Shown here: positions 7,432-17,319 of the stretch, one piece after another
Layout of the letters: the number at the start of each line of letters is the position of its first letter
Numbering within the stretch: position 1 is the first letter of the stretch
Source: Cyanobacteria bacterium SBLK
GTDB lineage: Bacteria; Cyanobacteriota; Cyanobacteriia; Cyanobacteriales; Spirulinaceae
NCBI GenBank assembly: GCA_017746715.1
Contig: JAGHZQ010000069.1
Coordinates: forward strand, 62,001 to 126,000
Reading direction: 5' to 3'
DNA: 64,000 bases
Notes under the pieces: generated by a model
Databases searched by the model: none
What the model was told of the DNA's origin: nothing
What the model saw: only the letters and a program-made list of their open reading frames with translations
Program-made: the position numbers and the translations under genes

Positions 7432-9599
7432 ACAAATTATCTTTGCAAACCCTAGCCGTGACCTCTTGCCTGCTGCCTCTTGCTTGGCTTGCGAGTCCGG
7501 CGCGATCGGAAGGCAGTCGAGAACTCACTGCCAATGGTGGCTACCGTCCTCATCTCGACTATCGCAATAGCTCCTTGGGCGGAGTAATTCGACAAACATC
7601 GATTAAAGTTTATGCAGAAGCCAATGAATATATTAATCTGGCCTCCTCCGCTCATGGAGTAGGACCATTTGGAGCAATCAACTATCGCGACCCGAGTGGA
7701 GCCTCTGGTTCTTGTCCGATTAGCGGTACGATTGGCGTGATTAGCAGTCGTGCCGAGGAAACCAGCCAAAGCTATACCCCTTGTAGCTTTATAGTGGGAC
7801 CCACTCAAACAGGAATTTGGGAGATTGATTTTGTCAGTCCGAATCCCAATGCAACGGGTCCGGGTGCGCGTCCCGATGATGCAATCCTAGCAAGTGCGGC
7901 TTGGGAAGCGTCCCAACCTCAAAATAACAATGATGCTTTCGTCACGGCATGGGATGTTACCGTGACGACAGGGAACGCACTCAATGCTGGCGGAACGCCT
8001 CAAAGCGGTCGCGTTTTTGCGAATTATTTTCCTTGGAATATGGGAGCTAATAGTGCTGGAAGCACTACCGTCGCTCTTAATTCCCAAGTTGTGGTATTAA
8101 CCGATCGAGGATTTCAATACCAAATCGATCTCAATGGCATCGACCCCTTTGGATTTATCTTTTTTGCCAATAATAAAGGCTTTCAAGACTCGAGCGGCGA
8201 ACCGATTTATCGATCGCTGCAATTGGAAGGGACGAATGCAAACCCTTCAATTCCCACGGGATATGCTCTTCACCTGCCCTCATCTGCGGATACGGCGGAC
8301 GATATCACCCACAAATTATTTATCAATACCCCCGACCCCACAATGCCGAATTCGGCAGGCTCGGCGAGCGGTATAACATGGCTCTTTCAACCTCCTATTA
8401 TTCCTGCTCCTCCCAGCGATTTTGCCTTTACCGGGGTCAACGGAACTTCGGGACTGGCTTTTATCTCCCCCGCAGGAGGGAATTTTACATTTACCAACAA
8501 TGGGACGACGGGAACTTATACCCTCGTCCTCGACCTGAATCAAAATGGAACATTGGGAGACGGCAACGATCGCATCCTCGTCGGTCGGGCGACTCCGGGG
8601 ACGAATAGCGTTTTTTGGGATGGTTTGGATGGCGATGGCGTTGCCGTTCCAGCGAGTGCTTCACTTTATCAAACCGAGTTAACGACGGCTTATGGAGAAG
8701 TTCACTTTCCCATGTTCGATCCCGAAAATAACCCTAATGGTTTGATTATTCAACGCATTAGCCCCACGAATAATCCCCCAGATCCTTTTAATATTTACTA
8801 CGATGATGCCAATACGGGGACGGATTACACCCTCTGTGCTTCTAGTGAGGCGGGAGATTCTACCCTCAACTGTTCGATTGGCGGAACGCCACCCAATCCT
8901 CGCTCCTCACTATTGGGAACTAATAGTTCTGGCGGCGCGCACGCATGGGATAATGATTTTGGCAATATTCGCGGTATGGATACTTGGGTGAATTTTCCCA
9001 TTTTTCCTTCTCTTGAGGGAACTTTTTCCATTAGTGATGGGACGACGACAACAACGACGACAGAAACGGGAACGAGTAATTTGCGAATTGTCAAGCGCAT
9101 TACCAATATTACCCGCAATGGCAGCACTCTATCGGGGTTTGATTTTACCAGTTTTATCGATGACCCCGGAACGACAGATGACAATGCAAGCGGATGGAGC
9201 AGTCTCTCTCCCATCGGCATTTATGAAGTGCCCGATACGACCCTCCTCACGAGCGGCGATGTGGTTGAATATACCCTTTATCTCCTTTCCGATGGGGATG
9301 TGGCGCTTTCGGGGGCGGATCTCTGCGATCCCCTTCCCGATGGCGCGAGTTTTGTGACCGATACTTATGGAAGCGATCGCGGCATTCTTTTGCGATTGAG
9401 CAGCAGCGAAGTCTCTCAAACGAACGATACGACCGATACGGATGAAGGGAAGTTTTACGCAGCTTTAACCCCCGTGGCGATCGATGCTTGCACCAATGCC
9501 AACAATCCTAACGGTTCCGTGACGATTGAGGGGTTTTCCTTAACCAATACGGCGACGGATAATGTGGGATTTGTTCGCTTTCAGGTCACGGTAAATTGA
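7428..9599 (+). CDS. Secreted DUF11-type surface protein
   Basis: 723 aa; the ATG overlaps the previous TGA (ATGA). A clear signal peptide is present (LAVTSCLLPLAWLASPARS, cleavage near residue 27). The middle is Gly/Asn/Thr-rich and beta-predicted, with an Asp-rich loop (LDLNQNGTLGDGNDRI, then WDGLDGDGVAVPAS) that resembles a FlgD-type Ig fold or calcium-binding turn. A short TTTTTTET linker precedes a C-terminal DUF11-like repeat (LRIVKRITNITRNG, then GDVVEYTLYLLSDGDVALSGADLCDPLP). It is the last gene of the four-gene coupled operon and probably the main secreted product. Paired cysteines suggest oxidised, extracytoplasmic folding. No enzyme motif was found. Confidence 0.75.
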   Translation: MNKLSLQTLAVTSCLLPLAWLASPARSEGSRELTANGGYRPHLDYRNSSLGGVIRQTSIKVYAEANEYINLASSAHGVGPFGAINYRDPSGASGSCPISGTIGVISSRAEETSQSYTPCSFIVGPTQTGIWEIDFVSPNPNATGPGARPDDAILASAAWEASQPQNNNDAFVTAWDVTVTTGNALNAGGTPQSGRVFANYFPWNMGANSAGSTTVALNSQVVVLTDRGFQYQIDLNGIDPFGFIFFANNKGFQDSSGEPIYRSLQLEGTNANPSIPTGYALHLPSSADTADDITHKLFINTPDPTMPNSAGSASGITWLFQPPIIPAPPSDFAFTGVNGTSGLAFISPAGGNFTFTNNGTTGTYTLVLDLNQNGTLGDGNDRILVGRATPGTNSVFWDGLDGDGVAVPASASLYQTELTTAYGEVHFPMFDPENNPNGLIIQRISPTNNPPDPFNIYYDDANTGTDYTLCASSEAGDSTLNCSIGGTPPNPRSSLLGTNSSGGAHAWDNDFGNIRGMDTWVNFPIFPSLEGTFSISDGTTTTTTTETGTSNLRIVKRITNITRNGSTLSGFDFTSFIDDPGTTDDNASGWSSLSPIGIYEVPDTTLLTSGDVVEYTLYLLSDGDVALSGADLCDPLPDGASFVTDTYGSDRGILLRLSSSEVSQTNDTTDTDEGKFYAALTPVAIDACTNANNPNGSVTIEGFSLTNTATDNVGFVRFQVTVN

Positions 9600-9706
9600 A
9601 GGATATCTCAAATAAGTAGCCGCTTAGTATTAGGCGTAGTAGTCATCGCAAAATTGGTATAAGATAGTCCCTGACTACTCGAAAAAATATATAACTCTCG
9701 TCTTGT

Positions 9707-11026
9707 ATGACTATTGATGAGCTGTGGGTATTAATTAAAGCTAAATCCCAAAAACAATTAAGACCAGTACAAAAAATAGTGCTTTATCAATCCTGGAAGG
9801 GATATTCCTTCGCTCAAATCGCCAAACAATCTGGATTTACACAGGATCACCTCAAAAATATCGCATCCAAGTTGTGGTCGCTGCTTTCGGACTTGTTTAA
9901 CGAGACCCTGACCAAAAAGACCTTCCGCGCCATTCTGGAACCGCGCCCCCTGAGCGTCCTCGAACAAGAATTAATCGCACAAGCAACCCCTCGGATGCGG
10001 GAATCCCCCCTAGAATCCCCCGATGGCCCCGTTCCCCTAGAGTCTCCTTTTTACATCCAGCGTACCCCGATTGAAGAATTGACCTGCACGGCGATTGCGA
10101 CACCCGGAAGCCTGATCCGACTCAAATCACCCAAACGCATGGGAAAAACCTCCCTGATGGTGAGGATATTGGCTCATGCTCGGCAGTTAGGCTACCGCAC
10201 CGTATCTCTAAACTTGCAGCAAGTCGATCGCGCTTCTTTAACAGACTTGGATTCTTTCTTGCGCTCGTTTTGCCTGATACTCTCGCGCCAACTGAAGTTG
10301 GAATCCAAACTTGACGATTACTGGGATGATTTCTTGGGGAGCAAAAGTAACTGTACCATCTATCTTGAAGATTATTTACAAGCTCACCACAATTCGCCTT
10401 TAGTCATTGCTTTAGATCGGGTTGAGGAGCTATTTCATTATCCGATCGTGGCGGCTGAATTTTTCGCCATGCTGCGTTACTGGCACGAAAAAGCCACTTT
10501 TGGAGATAGCGAAAGTAAACTCTGGCAAAATTTGCGTTTAATTCTCGTTTATTCTACTGAAGAGTACCTCGCTTTGAAGACGAATCACTCGCCGTTCAAT
10601 GTTGGGTTTGTGCATAAGTTACCATTGTTTACGCCGTCTCAGGTTGAAGAATTAGCCGAGCGCCATCAACTCGACCTCTCGTTGCAACAGATAGAGCAAT
10701 TCATGGAATTAGTTGCAGGTCATCCCTATTTAGTGCGACTGGGATTTTATCATCTCGTTCAACAGACCGTCACTTGGGAAGAGTTAATCCAAACGGCAGC
10801 AACGGATACTGGCATCTATCACAATCACCTGCACCAAAATCTGTCTAGCCTGCAAGCAGAGTCCGATCTAGCTGCGGCTTATAAAGAGGTATTGAAGGCG
10901 AACCAACCCATAGAGTTAGAGCAGCAATTAGCGTTTAAGTTGCACTGTTTGGGATTGGTGAATTTGCAGGGTTGTGTTGTGGTTTCTAGTTGTCAGTTGT
11001 ATACTCAATATTTTCGACGTTTCTAG
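9707..11026 (+). CDS. vMAP-type HTH plus AAA-like (AAA_35) ATPase
   Basis: 439 aa. Residues ~1-75 resemble the N-terminal helix-turn-helix of vWA-MoxR-associated proteins (VLYQSWKGYSFAQIAKQSGF). A linker (ESPDGPVPLESPFY) leads into an AAA-like domain of the AAA_35 type with a P-loop in SPKRMGKTSLM at ~141-151 and a hydrophobic Walker-B-like strand in LVIALDRVEEL. The C-terminal part (HPYLVRLGFYHLVQ) is the usual helical lid. Such proteins are common in cyanobacteria, where they are thought to be signalling or conflict-system NTPases; the effector is not known. The gene stands alone on the plus strand and converges on a kinase gene that carries the same type of ATPase domain. Confidence 0.8.
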   Translation: MTIDELWVLIKAKSQKQLRPVQKIVLYQSWKGYSFAQIAKQSGFTQDHLKNIASKLWSLLSDLFNETLTKKTFRAILEPRPLSVLEQELIAQATPRMRESPLESPDGPVPLESPFYIQRTPIEELTCTAIATPGSLIRLKSPKRMGKTSLMVRILAHARQLGYRTVSLNLQQVDRASLTDLDSFLRSFCLILSRQLKLESKLDDYWDDFLGSKSNCTIYLEDYLQAHHNSPLVIALDRVEELFHYPIVAAEFFAMLRYWHEKATFGDSESKLWQNLRLILVYSTEEYLALKTNHSPFNVGFVHKLPLFTPSQVEELAERHQLDLSLQQIEQFMELVAGHPYLVRLGFYHLVQQTVTWEELIQTAATDTGIYHNHLHQNLSSLQAESDLAAAYKEVLKANQPIELEQQLAFKLHCLGLVNLQGCVVVSSCQLYTQYFRRF

Positions 11027-11059
11027 CATTGATTAATGGCGGTGATAACTGAGGCAATA

Positions 11060-11188
11060 ATATCAAATCCGCTTGAATCACCATACTTCTCGGTGAGGGA
11101 GCAGAGGGAGCGAGGGAAGCAGGGGGAGCGAGAGAAGAAGAATTTTGCAAGAAAAGCCTAAGTTCGGACAATTATCCGGATTTGATAT
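11060..11188. mobile_element. MITE-like element, 129 bp
   Basis: Terminal inverted repeats ATATCAAATCCG (11060-11071) and CGGATTTGATAT (11177-11188) enclose a purine-rich interior of GAGGGAGC-like units (about 11093-11140). There is no coding capacity. It sits between two convergent genes and could also act as their shared 3' end. Confidence 0.55.
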
Positions 11189-11192
11189 AAGG

Positions 11193-14100
11193 TTATAGTT
11201 GATGTAAGGTTTTTTCTATCCAAGCTCGGTCAAAAATTGATTGGTAAATGCGATTTCCAACTTGGAGAATGCCACTTCGGTTAATGACTAACCCAGATAT
11301 TAGCAGGTCTGCTTGTTCGATATTCTCAATGGCGAGAATCTCGGTTTGCTCTAAGATTTGCTCGTAAATTTCGAGCAGTCTCACTGCTTTTTGTCGATCT
11401 TGGAGGAGGTAATCGCGAATGGTTCTTAAATGTTGGGGTTCGTCTTGAGTTTCCCAGTCGGTGAGTATGTGCGATCGCACCAATTCTTCGAGCCATTCTC
11501 CTTCGCGATCGGTGGGAATGGGAGAGGGATGGTTGCGGATGAGCTGACAGAGTTTTTGGGTCAGAAAGGGTTGGCCTCCCGTCCAAGCTAAGATTTCTGT
11601 TAGTAGGGTTTGGGGGTTGGTCACCCGTTCGCTTAAACCATAGAGTAAGGGTTGAACTTCGTGCTGTCTAAAATAGGCGAGTTTAATTTTTTGACCGATG
11701 TTAAATGCCGTGGTGCTTTTGTTTTGAATGAGTTGATAAGGAGAGGCGGCACCGAGTAAGACAAAAGTAAGGCGATTATAATCGGGAATTTCAGCTCTTT
11801 GATTGTAGCAGTAACGGAGGATTTTGAATAAGGGATCGGTATCGAAATCTAGGTTGAGGACGGTATCTATTTCATCGATGAAGATGGCAATTTTTCCCGG
11901 AATGTTGGGGAGTAAGACGGTTTCGATGAACTCCGAAAGACGTTGACTGGGGGATAAAAGATCGCGATCGCGCCACCAACTGCGAAGATTCACGGCATCT
12001 GATAGATGAAACGCTTTGACCAATAAATAGGCTAAACCTGCATACCAATGTTCCGGACGGACTTGGCGATCGCTGATTCCGCTCAGATCGATCGCCGCGC
12101 AGCTAATTCCTGCATTTTTCAACTGTTTCACCATTTGAACGCGCAAGCTGGATTTTCCCATTTGCCGAGAATTTAGGATAGTGCAAAATTCTCCTTTCAT
12201 TGAGGCTTTGTAGAGTTGTCTGTCGGCGGCTCGGACGACGTAGGTAGGCGCATCCATTGGCAGGCTTCCGCCGACTTGATAATCAAAATTTGAGGGTTCT
12301 TCTCCACTTCTCAGTAACTCGTTTTCTATTTTCAGTTCCGCTTGAGTTAATTTCAGAACCTCTACAGTTTGAGATAGTTCTTGGGTACGTTCTTCGACTT
12401 TTTGTTCTAGACTTTCGCTATAGTCTTCTAATTGGGCGTAAAGGCGAGCATTTTCAATGGAAATGGCGGCTTGAGACGAGAGAATTTTTAACGTTTCTAG
12501 GCGATCGTTGGTAAACGAACCAACAGTTAGATTGTTTTCTAGATACAGAATAGCAATGAGTTTATTTTGATTGACTAGAGGCGTGCAGAGAATGGATTTG
12601 GGTTGAGTGGCGATAATATAAGCGTCGCGAGTAAATTCTCCTTCCTCGGTAGCATTATTTAAGACGACATTTTCTCGGATCTTGATGACATAATTAACAA
12701 TAGCAGTTGAGAGTAAAGGAAGCTGCTGTTGAGTATCTAAAGCATCTATAGGAAGGCTGCGCGCAATGTTCGCCTCTCTAGACTCAGCATCAGCTTCTGC
12801 TTCAATGCGCCACTGAATTTTCTCATTTTCTTCTGCGTTTGTTAGGGTTGGTAAAATCAGAAAGCCTCTCTGTGCGCCAGCATTCTCAATAACGGTTTCG
12901 ATTAACTTACTCAGCAGTTCTTCCAGTACAATTTCGCTGGAAATGGTTTGCGAGGCTTTCAATATACTATTTAAATCTAAGGTTTCATTCGTCCCTCCAG
13001 CCGTGGATAGGGTTGTCGGTAATTGGCGATCGCTTTTCTCTCCTGGTTTGGCGGCAAAAAACTGTGGATATCGGGTTTCTAAATCTCTAACTTTGGCTTG
13101 CGCTCCCCATCTGAGATAGGCATAATGAGCATCATTTAAGTAATAGCCAGCGACTCTATTTTTGCCTCTATCCAGATAAAACATTCCCGCTAATTCGTAA
13201 GCGATCGCTTCTTCATTGAGATACTCGTTTTCTTGAGCGCCAGCTATAGCGCGATCGTAGTATTCTCTAGCGTTACTATCTTGTCCTAAAACTCGAGCGC
13301 GTTCGGCTTCTACTAAGTAGAATTTATGCAGACAATTAGCCGCACAATGTCCGGCCCAGTTTTCCATGAGTTCTTGGTTCGCTGCGACTTCTTCGAGAAT
13401 TTTTTCTTGGGTTGATTTTGAAGATTTGGGAAAAATAGCTAGTTTACTCAGGGAGCTATATAAATAGTAGAATGGGGCGTAATAGCATGATTTCGCTTGC
13501 AGAAAGTATTCCCCAGTTACCTCTACATATTCAACGGATTTATCATAATCATGAAATAAATAAGAAAGAATTATTTTATTGAAGTATAAATTAAATAAAG
13601 CTGCTTCATCATTAGCTTGAATGAGGACTGGAAGCCTTTCGGATTCATCATATATTTCACCACTTAAGCAATATGGATTTTCTATTCGATCTTGCTGCAA
13701 AAGTAATATTGTTTGCCAATAGGTTTTGTGTGAGTCTAGAAATATTTCTTGTTTTAATTTAGTAATGACTTTGCTATAAATTGCCATTTCTCGTTCTACA
13801 TCGATCAATGTTTCCCCAGTTAGATATAAGCTAATACTGTAACAAATAGTGGCATTGGCTGCCGTTTCTAAATCGCCTGTTTCTAATCCATTTTTATAGG
13901 CTTCAATGAAAGCTGATAAAATACTTCTAAGAGATTGCTTCCAGTGAATTACAAAAGCAAAACATACGATGTATATTTTGGCTTTTATTGCTGGTGTCGA
14001 GAACTGTTCTAATATCTGTAAAGCCAGTTGCCCAAATTGATAGCCCGCCTCAAGATTATTAGCAGCACACAATATTGTTCCGTACATTGCATAAGCATAA

Positions 14101-16934
14101 CTAGAATCAACGGTATTACCATATTGTATGGATAAATCAATCTGTTTGCTGACCAGCAAAGGAATTAGTGAATTTCTTCCTATAAAAGCGGGTACGAATA
14201 ATGTTGTTATCATTTTCATTGCGACTAGCTTTTGCTCATCTTTCATTCTCGGTAAATTAGTTAATTCCTTAAATGTCTTTGTTGCTAAGACTTTGCTAAT
14301 TTCTTGCATTTCTCGTCCAATATCTTCTGAATTTGGCTGTTCCGGAAAATTCAATTCTAGTAAATTCAATAAATCTAGACCAATCCTTACTGCTGCCAAT
14401 AGTTCGCGTTGAGCCGCATAGAATAAAACCTTTAGTTCATAAATCTTAGCTCGATCGAGAGTGGAGATCGCTCGATCTAGAATAATTTTATTGTATCCCT
14501 CCATTCGATCGAAATCTCTAGCTAAAAAAGCAACGGAAGCCATTTCAATATATAATTCTAAAGTTGACTTATAATCAGTCTTCCAACCATTATTTCCTAA
14601 TAACTTTATGCCAATTTCTAGATAGTTTAATGAGGCTGTATGTGCACCAGATACCTTTGCTTTCTTCCCAGCTTTTAGATTTAATTGTGCCAATTCATTT
14701 CTATTCTGTGAATCGTCAATTAAATGACAACCTAAATTTAACTGATTGACAATATCGAATAGCTTTTGCTCTCGTTCTACCAAGGGGATATGACCCAGCA
14801 ACAACTGTCCGATCTGTAAATGTACTGCTTGCCTATTGGCTTCTGGAATAAACGAATAAACTGCTTGCTGAATTTTATCATGAGCAAACTTATATTCTGA
14901 TGTCAATTCTTCCGAGAGTCCCTCGATATCTAGCTCTAAAAGTTTGTAAGTCTTACTTTGCGGTAATATCAGACCCTCAGCTATTGCCTCTTCTAAGTCG
15001 ATCGCCGTGACTCGCGGTAATTCTTCGGATACGATCGCTAGAATTTTTAAATCAAATTGGTTGCCAATACAGGCAGCTAATGATAGTAATTCTTGAGTTT
15101 TGGGTGCTAGCTTCCGTGCTTTAGCTGCCATCAAGTCTACTGCACTATCAGCAATCTGTTGGACTTGAATTTCCTCTAAATCCCATTGCCAACAACTGCG
15201 ATCTCTGTCAAATGTTAGCAATTCTTCTTCTTTTAAAGCTCGCAAAAATTGTTTGAGAAAAAAAGGATTGCCACTTGTTTTTGCTTGTAGAACTTTGGCT
15301 AGAGGTTTAGCTGTTGCGAGTGGTACATGGAGCGTATCGGCAGTTAAACGATTGACCTCAGAGAGATTGAGAGCAGAAAGCTGGATGCGATTGATTTTGG
15401 CTTCGCTTTTTTCGATCTCTTTTAAGGTCAAGATCAGGGGATGAGATGCACTCACTTCATTATCTCGATAGGCTCCGATCGAACAAAAATCCTTGCTATC
15501 CTCATCTGTCATTAACAGTTCGAGCAACTTTAGCGATGCCCCATCCGCCCATTGTAAATCGTCTAAAAAAAGGATGAGGGGGTGTTCGGGTTGGGTAAAG
15601 ACTTTGATAAAGGATTGAAAGACTAAGTTGAAGCGATTTTGCGTTTCTGCTGCTCCTAGAGTAGGGACTTCCGGTTGCTCGCCAATAATGAGTTCTAATT
15701 CGGGAATCACTTCAACGATAACTCTACCATTTGTGCCTAAAGCGGCTAGTAGTTTTTCTCGCCAAAGGGCGATCGCCTTTTCGCCTTCTGTTAGCAATTG
15801 TCGCAGCAAGCTCTGAAAGGATTGAATGACGGAATCGTAGGGAATATCGCGCTGCAATTGGTCGAATTTACCCGAGATAAAATAGCCTCGCTGTTGGGTG
15901 AGGGGTTTGTACGCTTCTTGTATGAGAACGGATTTACCAATACCAGAATATCCGGACACCAGTATCATTTCACTTTTGCCCTGACCTGCTCTTTTGACGA
16001 TTTCCACTAAGCGAGCAATTTCTTGTTCTCGTCCGTAAAGCCTCTGGGGAATTTGAAATTCCTCGGAAATATCGTGCTTGCTTAAGGGAAAAGAGTCAAT
16101 CTGTTCTCGAGTCTGCCACTGTTGCTGACATTGTTCTAAATCAGCTTTGATTCCGTATGCCGATTGGTAACGATCTTCGGCATTTTTGGACATTAATTTG
16201 AGAGCGATCGCTGAAAGTGCGGGAGGAATATCGGGGTTGCATTCATGAGGCGATCGCGGTTGCTTGGCGATATGACAATGTACCAATTCCATCGCATCGT
16301 CGGTGGGAAAAGGAAGCTGGGAGGTCAGTAATTGGTAAAACGTCACCCCCAAGGAATAAAAATCCGTTCGATAGTCAATACTCCGGTTCATCCGCCCTGT
16401 TTGTTCTGGGGAAATATAAGCGAGAGTTCCTTCTAAGAGGTTGGGATGGCAAAATGTAGAATTTTCTACTGCTAAGTTTGTCGAGATGCCAAAATCGATT
16501 AATTTGACCGTTCCTGTCGAGGGATTAACAATAATATTGGAGGGGTTAATATCTTTGTGAATAATATGTTGTTGATGAACCCGTGCCAGAATATCGACAA
16601 TCTGAAGGGCGATCGACAGAAATTTACTCGGATCGAAGGGCTGGAGTTGAATTAATCGAGCGAGGGATTCTCCGCCAAAATCTTCGAGTACCATGAACCA
16701 TTGATGCTGATGGTTTTCTATGGTATAAGCCGCTACGATACCCGGAATATTCAAGCTGCGCGTAATTTCATATTCTTGTCTGAACCCAGCGATTTTTTGA
16801 GGAGACGGATGGGTTTGTTTGAGGACTTTGAGGATAACGGGTTGCCCGTTATTTAGGCGACGAGCGCGATAAACCAATGAATTTTCACTCTCGTGCAGTT
16901 TTGTTGTCACTTCGTAACCGAACAGTTCGCTCAT
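11193..16934 (-). CDS. Ser/Thr kinase - AAA ATPase - GAF - AAA_35 fusion
   Basis: 1913 aa, ATG start. Residues ~7-270 are a eukaryotic-type protein kinase with ATP-binding Lys36 (VILKVLK), catalytic Asp128 and Asn133 (HKDINPSN) and DFG at 147-149. From ~295 comes an AAA_16/MalT-like ATPase (LYGREQEI; P-loop GYSGIGKS; Walker B LILFLDDLQWAD). A ~700-residue TPR-like helical region follows, then a GAF domain (ETVIENAGAQRGFLIL). A coiled coil (LEQKVEERTQELSQ) leads into an AAA_35 domain (NSRQMGKSSLR; IAIFIDEID) up to the end. The first four parts match the HstK-type layout of cyanobacterial dual kinases, but the usual C-terminal histidine kinase is absent and AAA_35 takes its place. Likely a cytoplasmic signalling hub; the signal and targets are unknown. 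Confidence 0.85.
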   Translation of the reverse strand: MSELFGYEVTTKLHESENSLVYRARRLNNGQPVILKVLKQTHPSPQKIAGFRQEYEITRSLNIPGIVAAYTIENHQHQWFMVLEDFGGESLARLIQLQPFDPSKFLSIALQIVDILARVHQQHIIHKDINPSNIIVNPSTGTVKLIDFGISTNLAVENSTFCHPNLLEGTLAYISPEQTGRMNRSIDYRTDFYSLGVTFYQLLTSQLPFPTDDAMELVHCHIAKQPRSPHECNPDIPPALSAIALKLMSKNAEDRYQSAYGIKADLEQCQQQWQTREQIDSFPLSKHDISEEFQIPQRLYGREQEIARLVEIVKRAGQGKSEMILVSGYSGIGKSVLIQEAYKPLTQQRGYFISGKFDQLQRDIPYDSVIQSFQSLLRQLLTEGEKAIALWREKLLAALGTNGRVIVEVIPELELIIGEQPEVPTLGAAETQNRFNLVFQSFIKVFTQPEHPLILFLDDLQWADGASLKLLELLMTDEDSKDFCSIGAYRDNEVSASHPLILTLKEIEKSEAKINRIQLSALNLSEVNRLTADTLHVPLATAKPLAKVLQAKTSGNPFFLKQFLRALKEEELLTFDRDRSCWQWDLEEIQVQQIADSAVDLMAAKARKLAPKTQELLSLAACIGNQFDLKILAIVSEELPRVTAIDLEEAIAEGLILPQSKTYKLLELDIEGLSEELTSEYKFAHDKIQQAVYSFIPEANRQAVHLQIGQLLLGHIPLVEREQKLFDIVNQLNLGCHLIDDSQNRNELAQLNLKAGKKAKVSGAHTASLNYLEIGIKLLGNNGWKTDYKSTLELYIEMASVAFLARDFDRMEGYNKIILDRAISTLDRAKIYELKVLFYAAQRELLAAVRIGLDLLNLLELNFPEQPNSEDIGREMQEISKVLATKTFKELTNLPRMKDEQKLVAMKMITTLFVPAFIGRNSLIPLLVSKQIDLSIQYGNTVDSSYAYAMYGTILCAANNLEAGYQFGQLALQILEQFSTPAIKAKIYIVCFAFVIHWKQSLRSILSAFIEAYKNGLETGDLETAANATICYSISLYLTGETLIDVEREMAIYSKVITKLKQEIFLDSHKTYWQTILLLQQDRIENPYCLSGEIYDESERLPVLIQANDEAALFNLYFNKIILSYLFHDYDKSVEYVEVTGEYFLQAKSCYYAPFYYLYSSLSKLAIFPKSSKSTQEKILEEVAANQELMENWAGHCAANCLHKFYLVEAERARVLGQDSNAREYYDRAIAGAQENEYLNEEAIAYELAGMFYLDRGKNRVAGYYLNDAHYAYLRWGAQAKVRDLETRYPQFFAAKPGEKSDRQLPTTLSTAGGTNETLDLNSILKASQTISSEIVLEELLSKLIETVIENAGAQRGFLILPTLTNAEENEKIQWRIEAEADAESREANIARSLPIDALDTQQQLPLLSTAIVNYVIKIRENVVLNNATEEGEFTRDAYIIATQPKSILCTPLVNQNKLIAILYLENNLTVGSFTNDRLETLKILSSQAAISIENARLYAQLEDYSESLEQKVEERTQELSQTVEVLKLTQAELKIENELLRSGEEPSNFDYQVGGSLPMDAPTYVVRAADRQLYKASMKGEFCTILNSRQMGKSSLRVQMVKQLKNAGISCAAIDLSGISDRQVRPEHWYAGLAYLLVKAFHLSDAVNLRSWWRDRDLLSPSQRLSEFIETVLLPNIPGKIAIFIDEIDTVLNLDFDTDPLFKILRYCYNQRAEIPDYNRLTFVLLGAASPYQLIQNKSTTAFNIGQKIKLAYFRQHEVQPLLYGLSERVTNPQTLLTEILAWTGGQPFLTQKLCQLIRNHPSPIPTDREGEWLEELVRSHILTDWETQDEPQHLRTIRDYLLQDRQKAVRLLEIYEQILEQTEILAIENIEQADLLISGLVINRSGILQVGNRIYQSIFDRAWIEKTLHQL

Positions 16935-17028
16935 CGCTGATTATCAACAGAAAGTAGTTGAGTATAAACCTCCAGTTTCTCTAAGAAACCAGAGGTTTTG
17001 GTGTTTTGTTGACTGAGTTGCGTTTAAT

Positions 17029-17292
17029 TCATTCTTCCTCTTCTTGTGGTTTAGGGGGAAGGTCTGGATCTGGGATCGGATCTTCATCGGGTACGGCAAC
17101 TACTAATGCTGCCTGAAAATCTTCTGTTGTGAAAATATCAGCAATTGCTCCTTTGGTCTGACTTGCAATTGCAGCTTGCTCCACTTGAGATAATCCAGCT
17201 TGTGCGATCGCAAGACTGGGGGTTAACTCGAAAGCCTGTTGTCGCTTTGGTTCTACGGCTAAATTGGTTAAAAATTCTAGCAGTTGACTCAC
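17029..17292 (-). CDS. Small leader-like (LigA/NHLP-type) peptide with acidic Pro-rich tail
   Basis: 87 aa. The start is a GTG with AGGAG ten bases upstream. The N-terminal ~50 residues (LLEFLTNLAVEPKRQQAF, then AGLSQVEQAAIAS) have the pattern of short helical domains related to LigA-like and Nif11/NHLP leader peptides: a hydrophobic helix, then Gly-Leu-Ser and an E-Q-A-A helix. The tail is a disordered PDEDPIPDPDLPPKPQEEEE. It has no Cys, so it would not itself be a lanthipeptide- or azole-type precursor. It lies 27 bp downstream of a 537-aa unknown gene and 94 bp upstream of the kinase fusion. It could be a peptide precursor, an adaptor or a small regulator; which one is not decided by the sequence. 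Confidence 0.55.
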   Translation of the reverse strand: MSQLLEFLTNLAVEPKRQQAFELTPSLAIAQAGLSQVEQAAIASQTKGAIADIFTTEDFQAALVVAVPDEDPIPDPDLPPKPQEEEE

Positions 17293-17319
17293 GATCTTTT
17301 TTGCTCCTATTAGTGTTGT

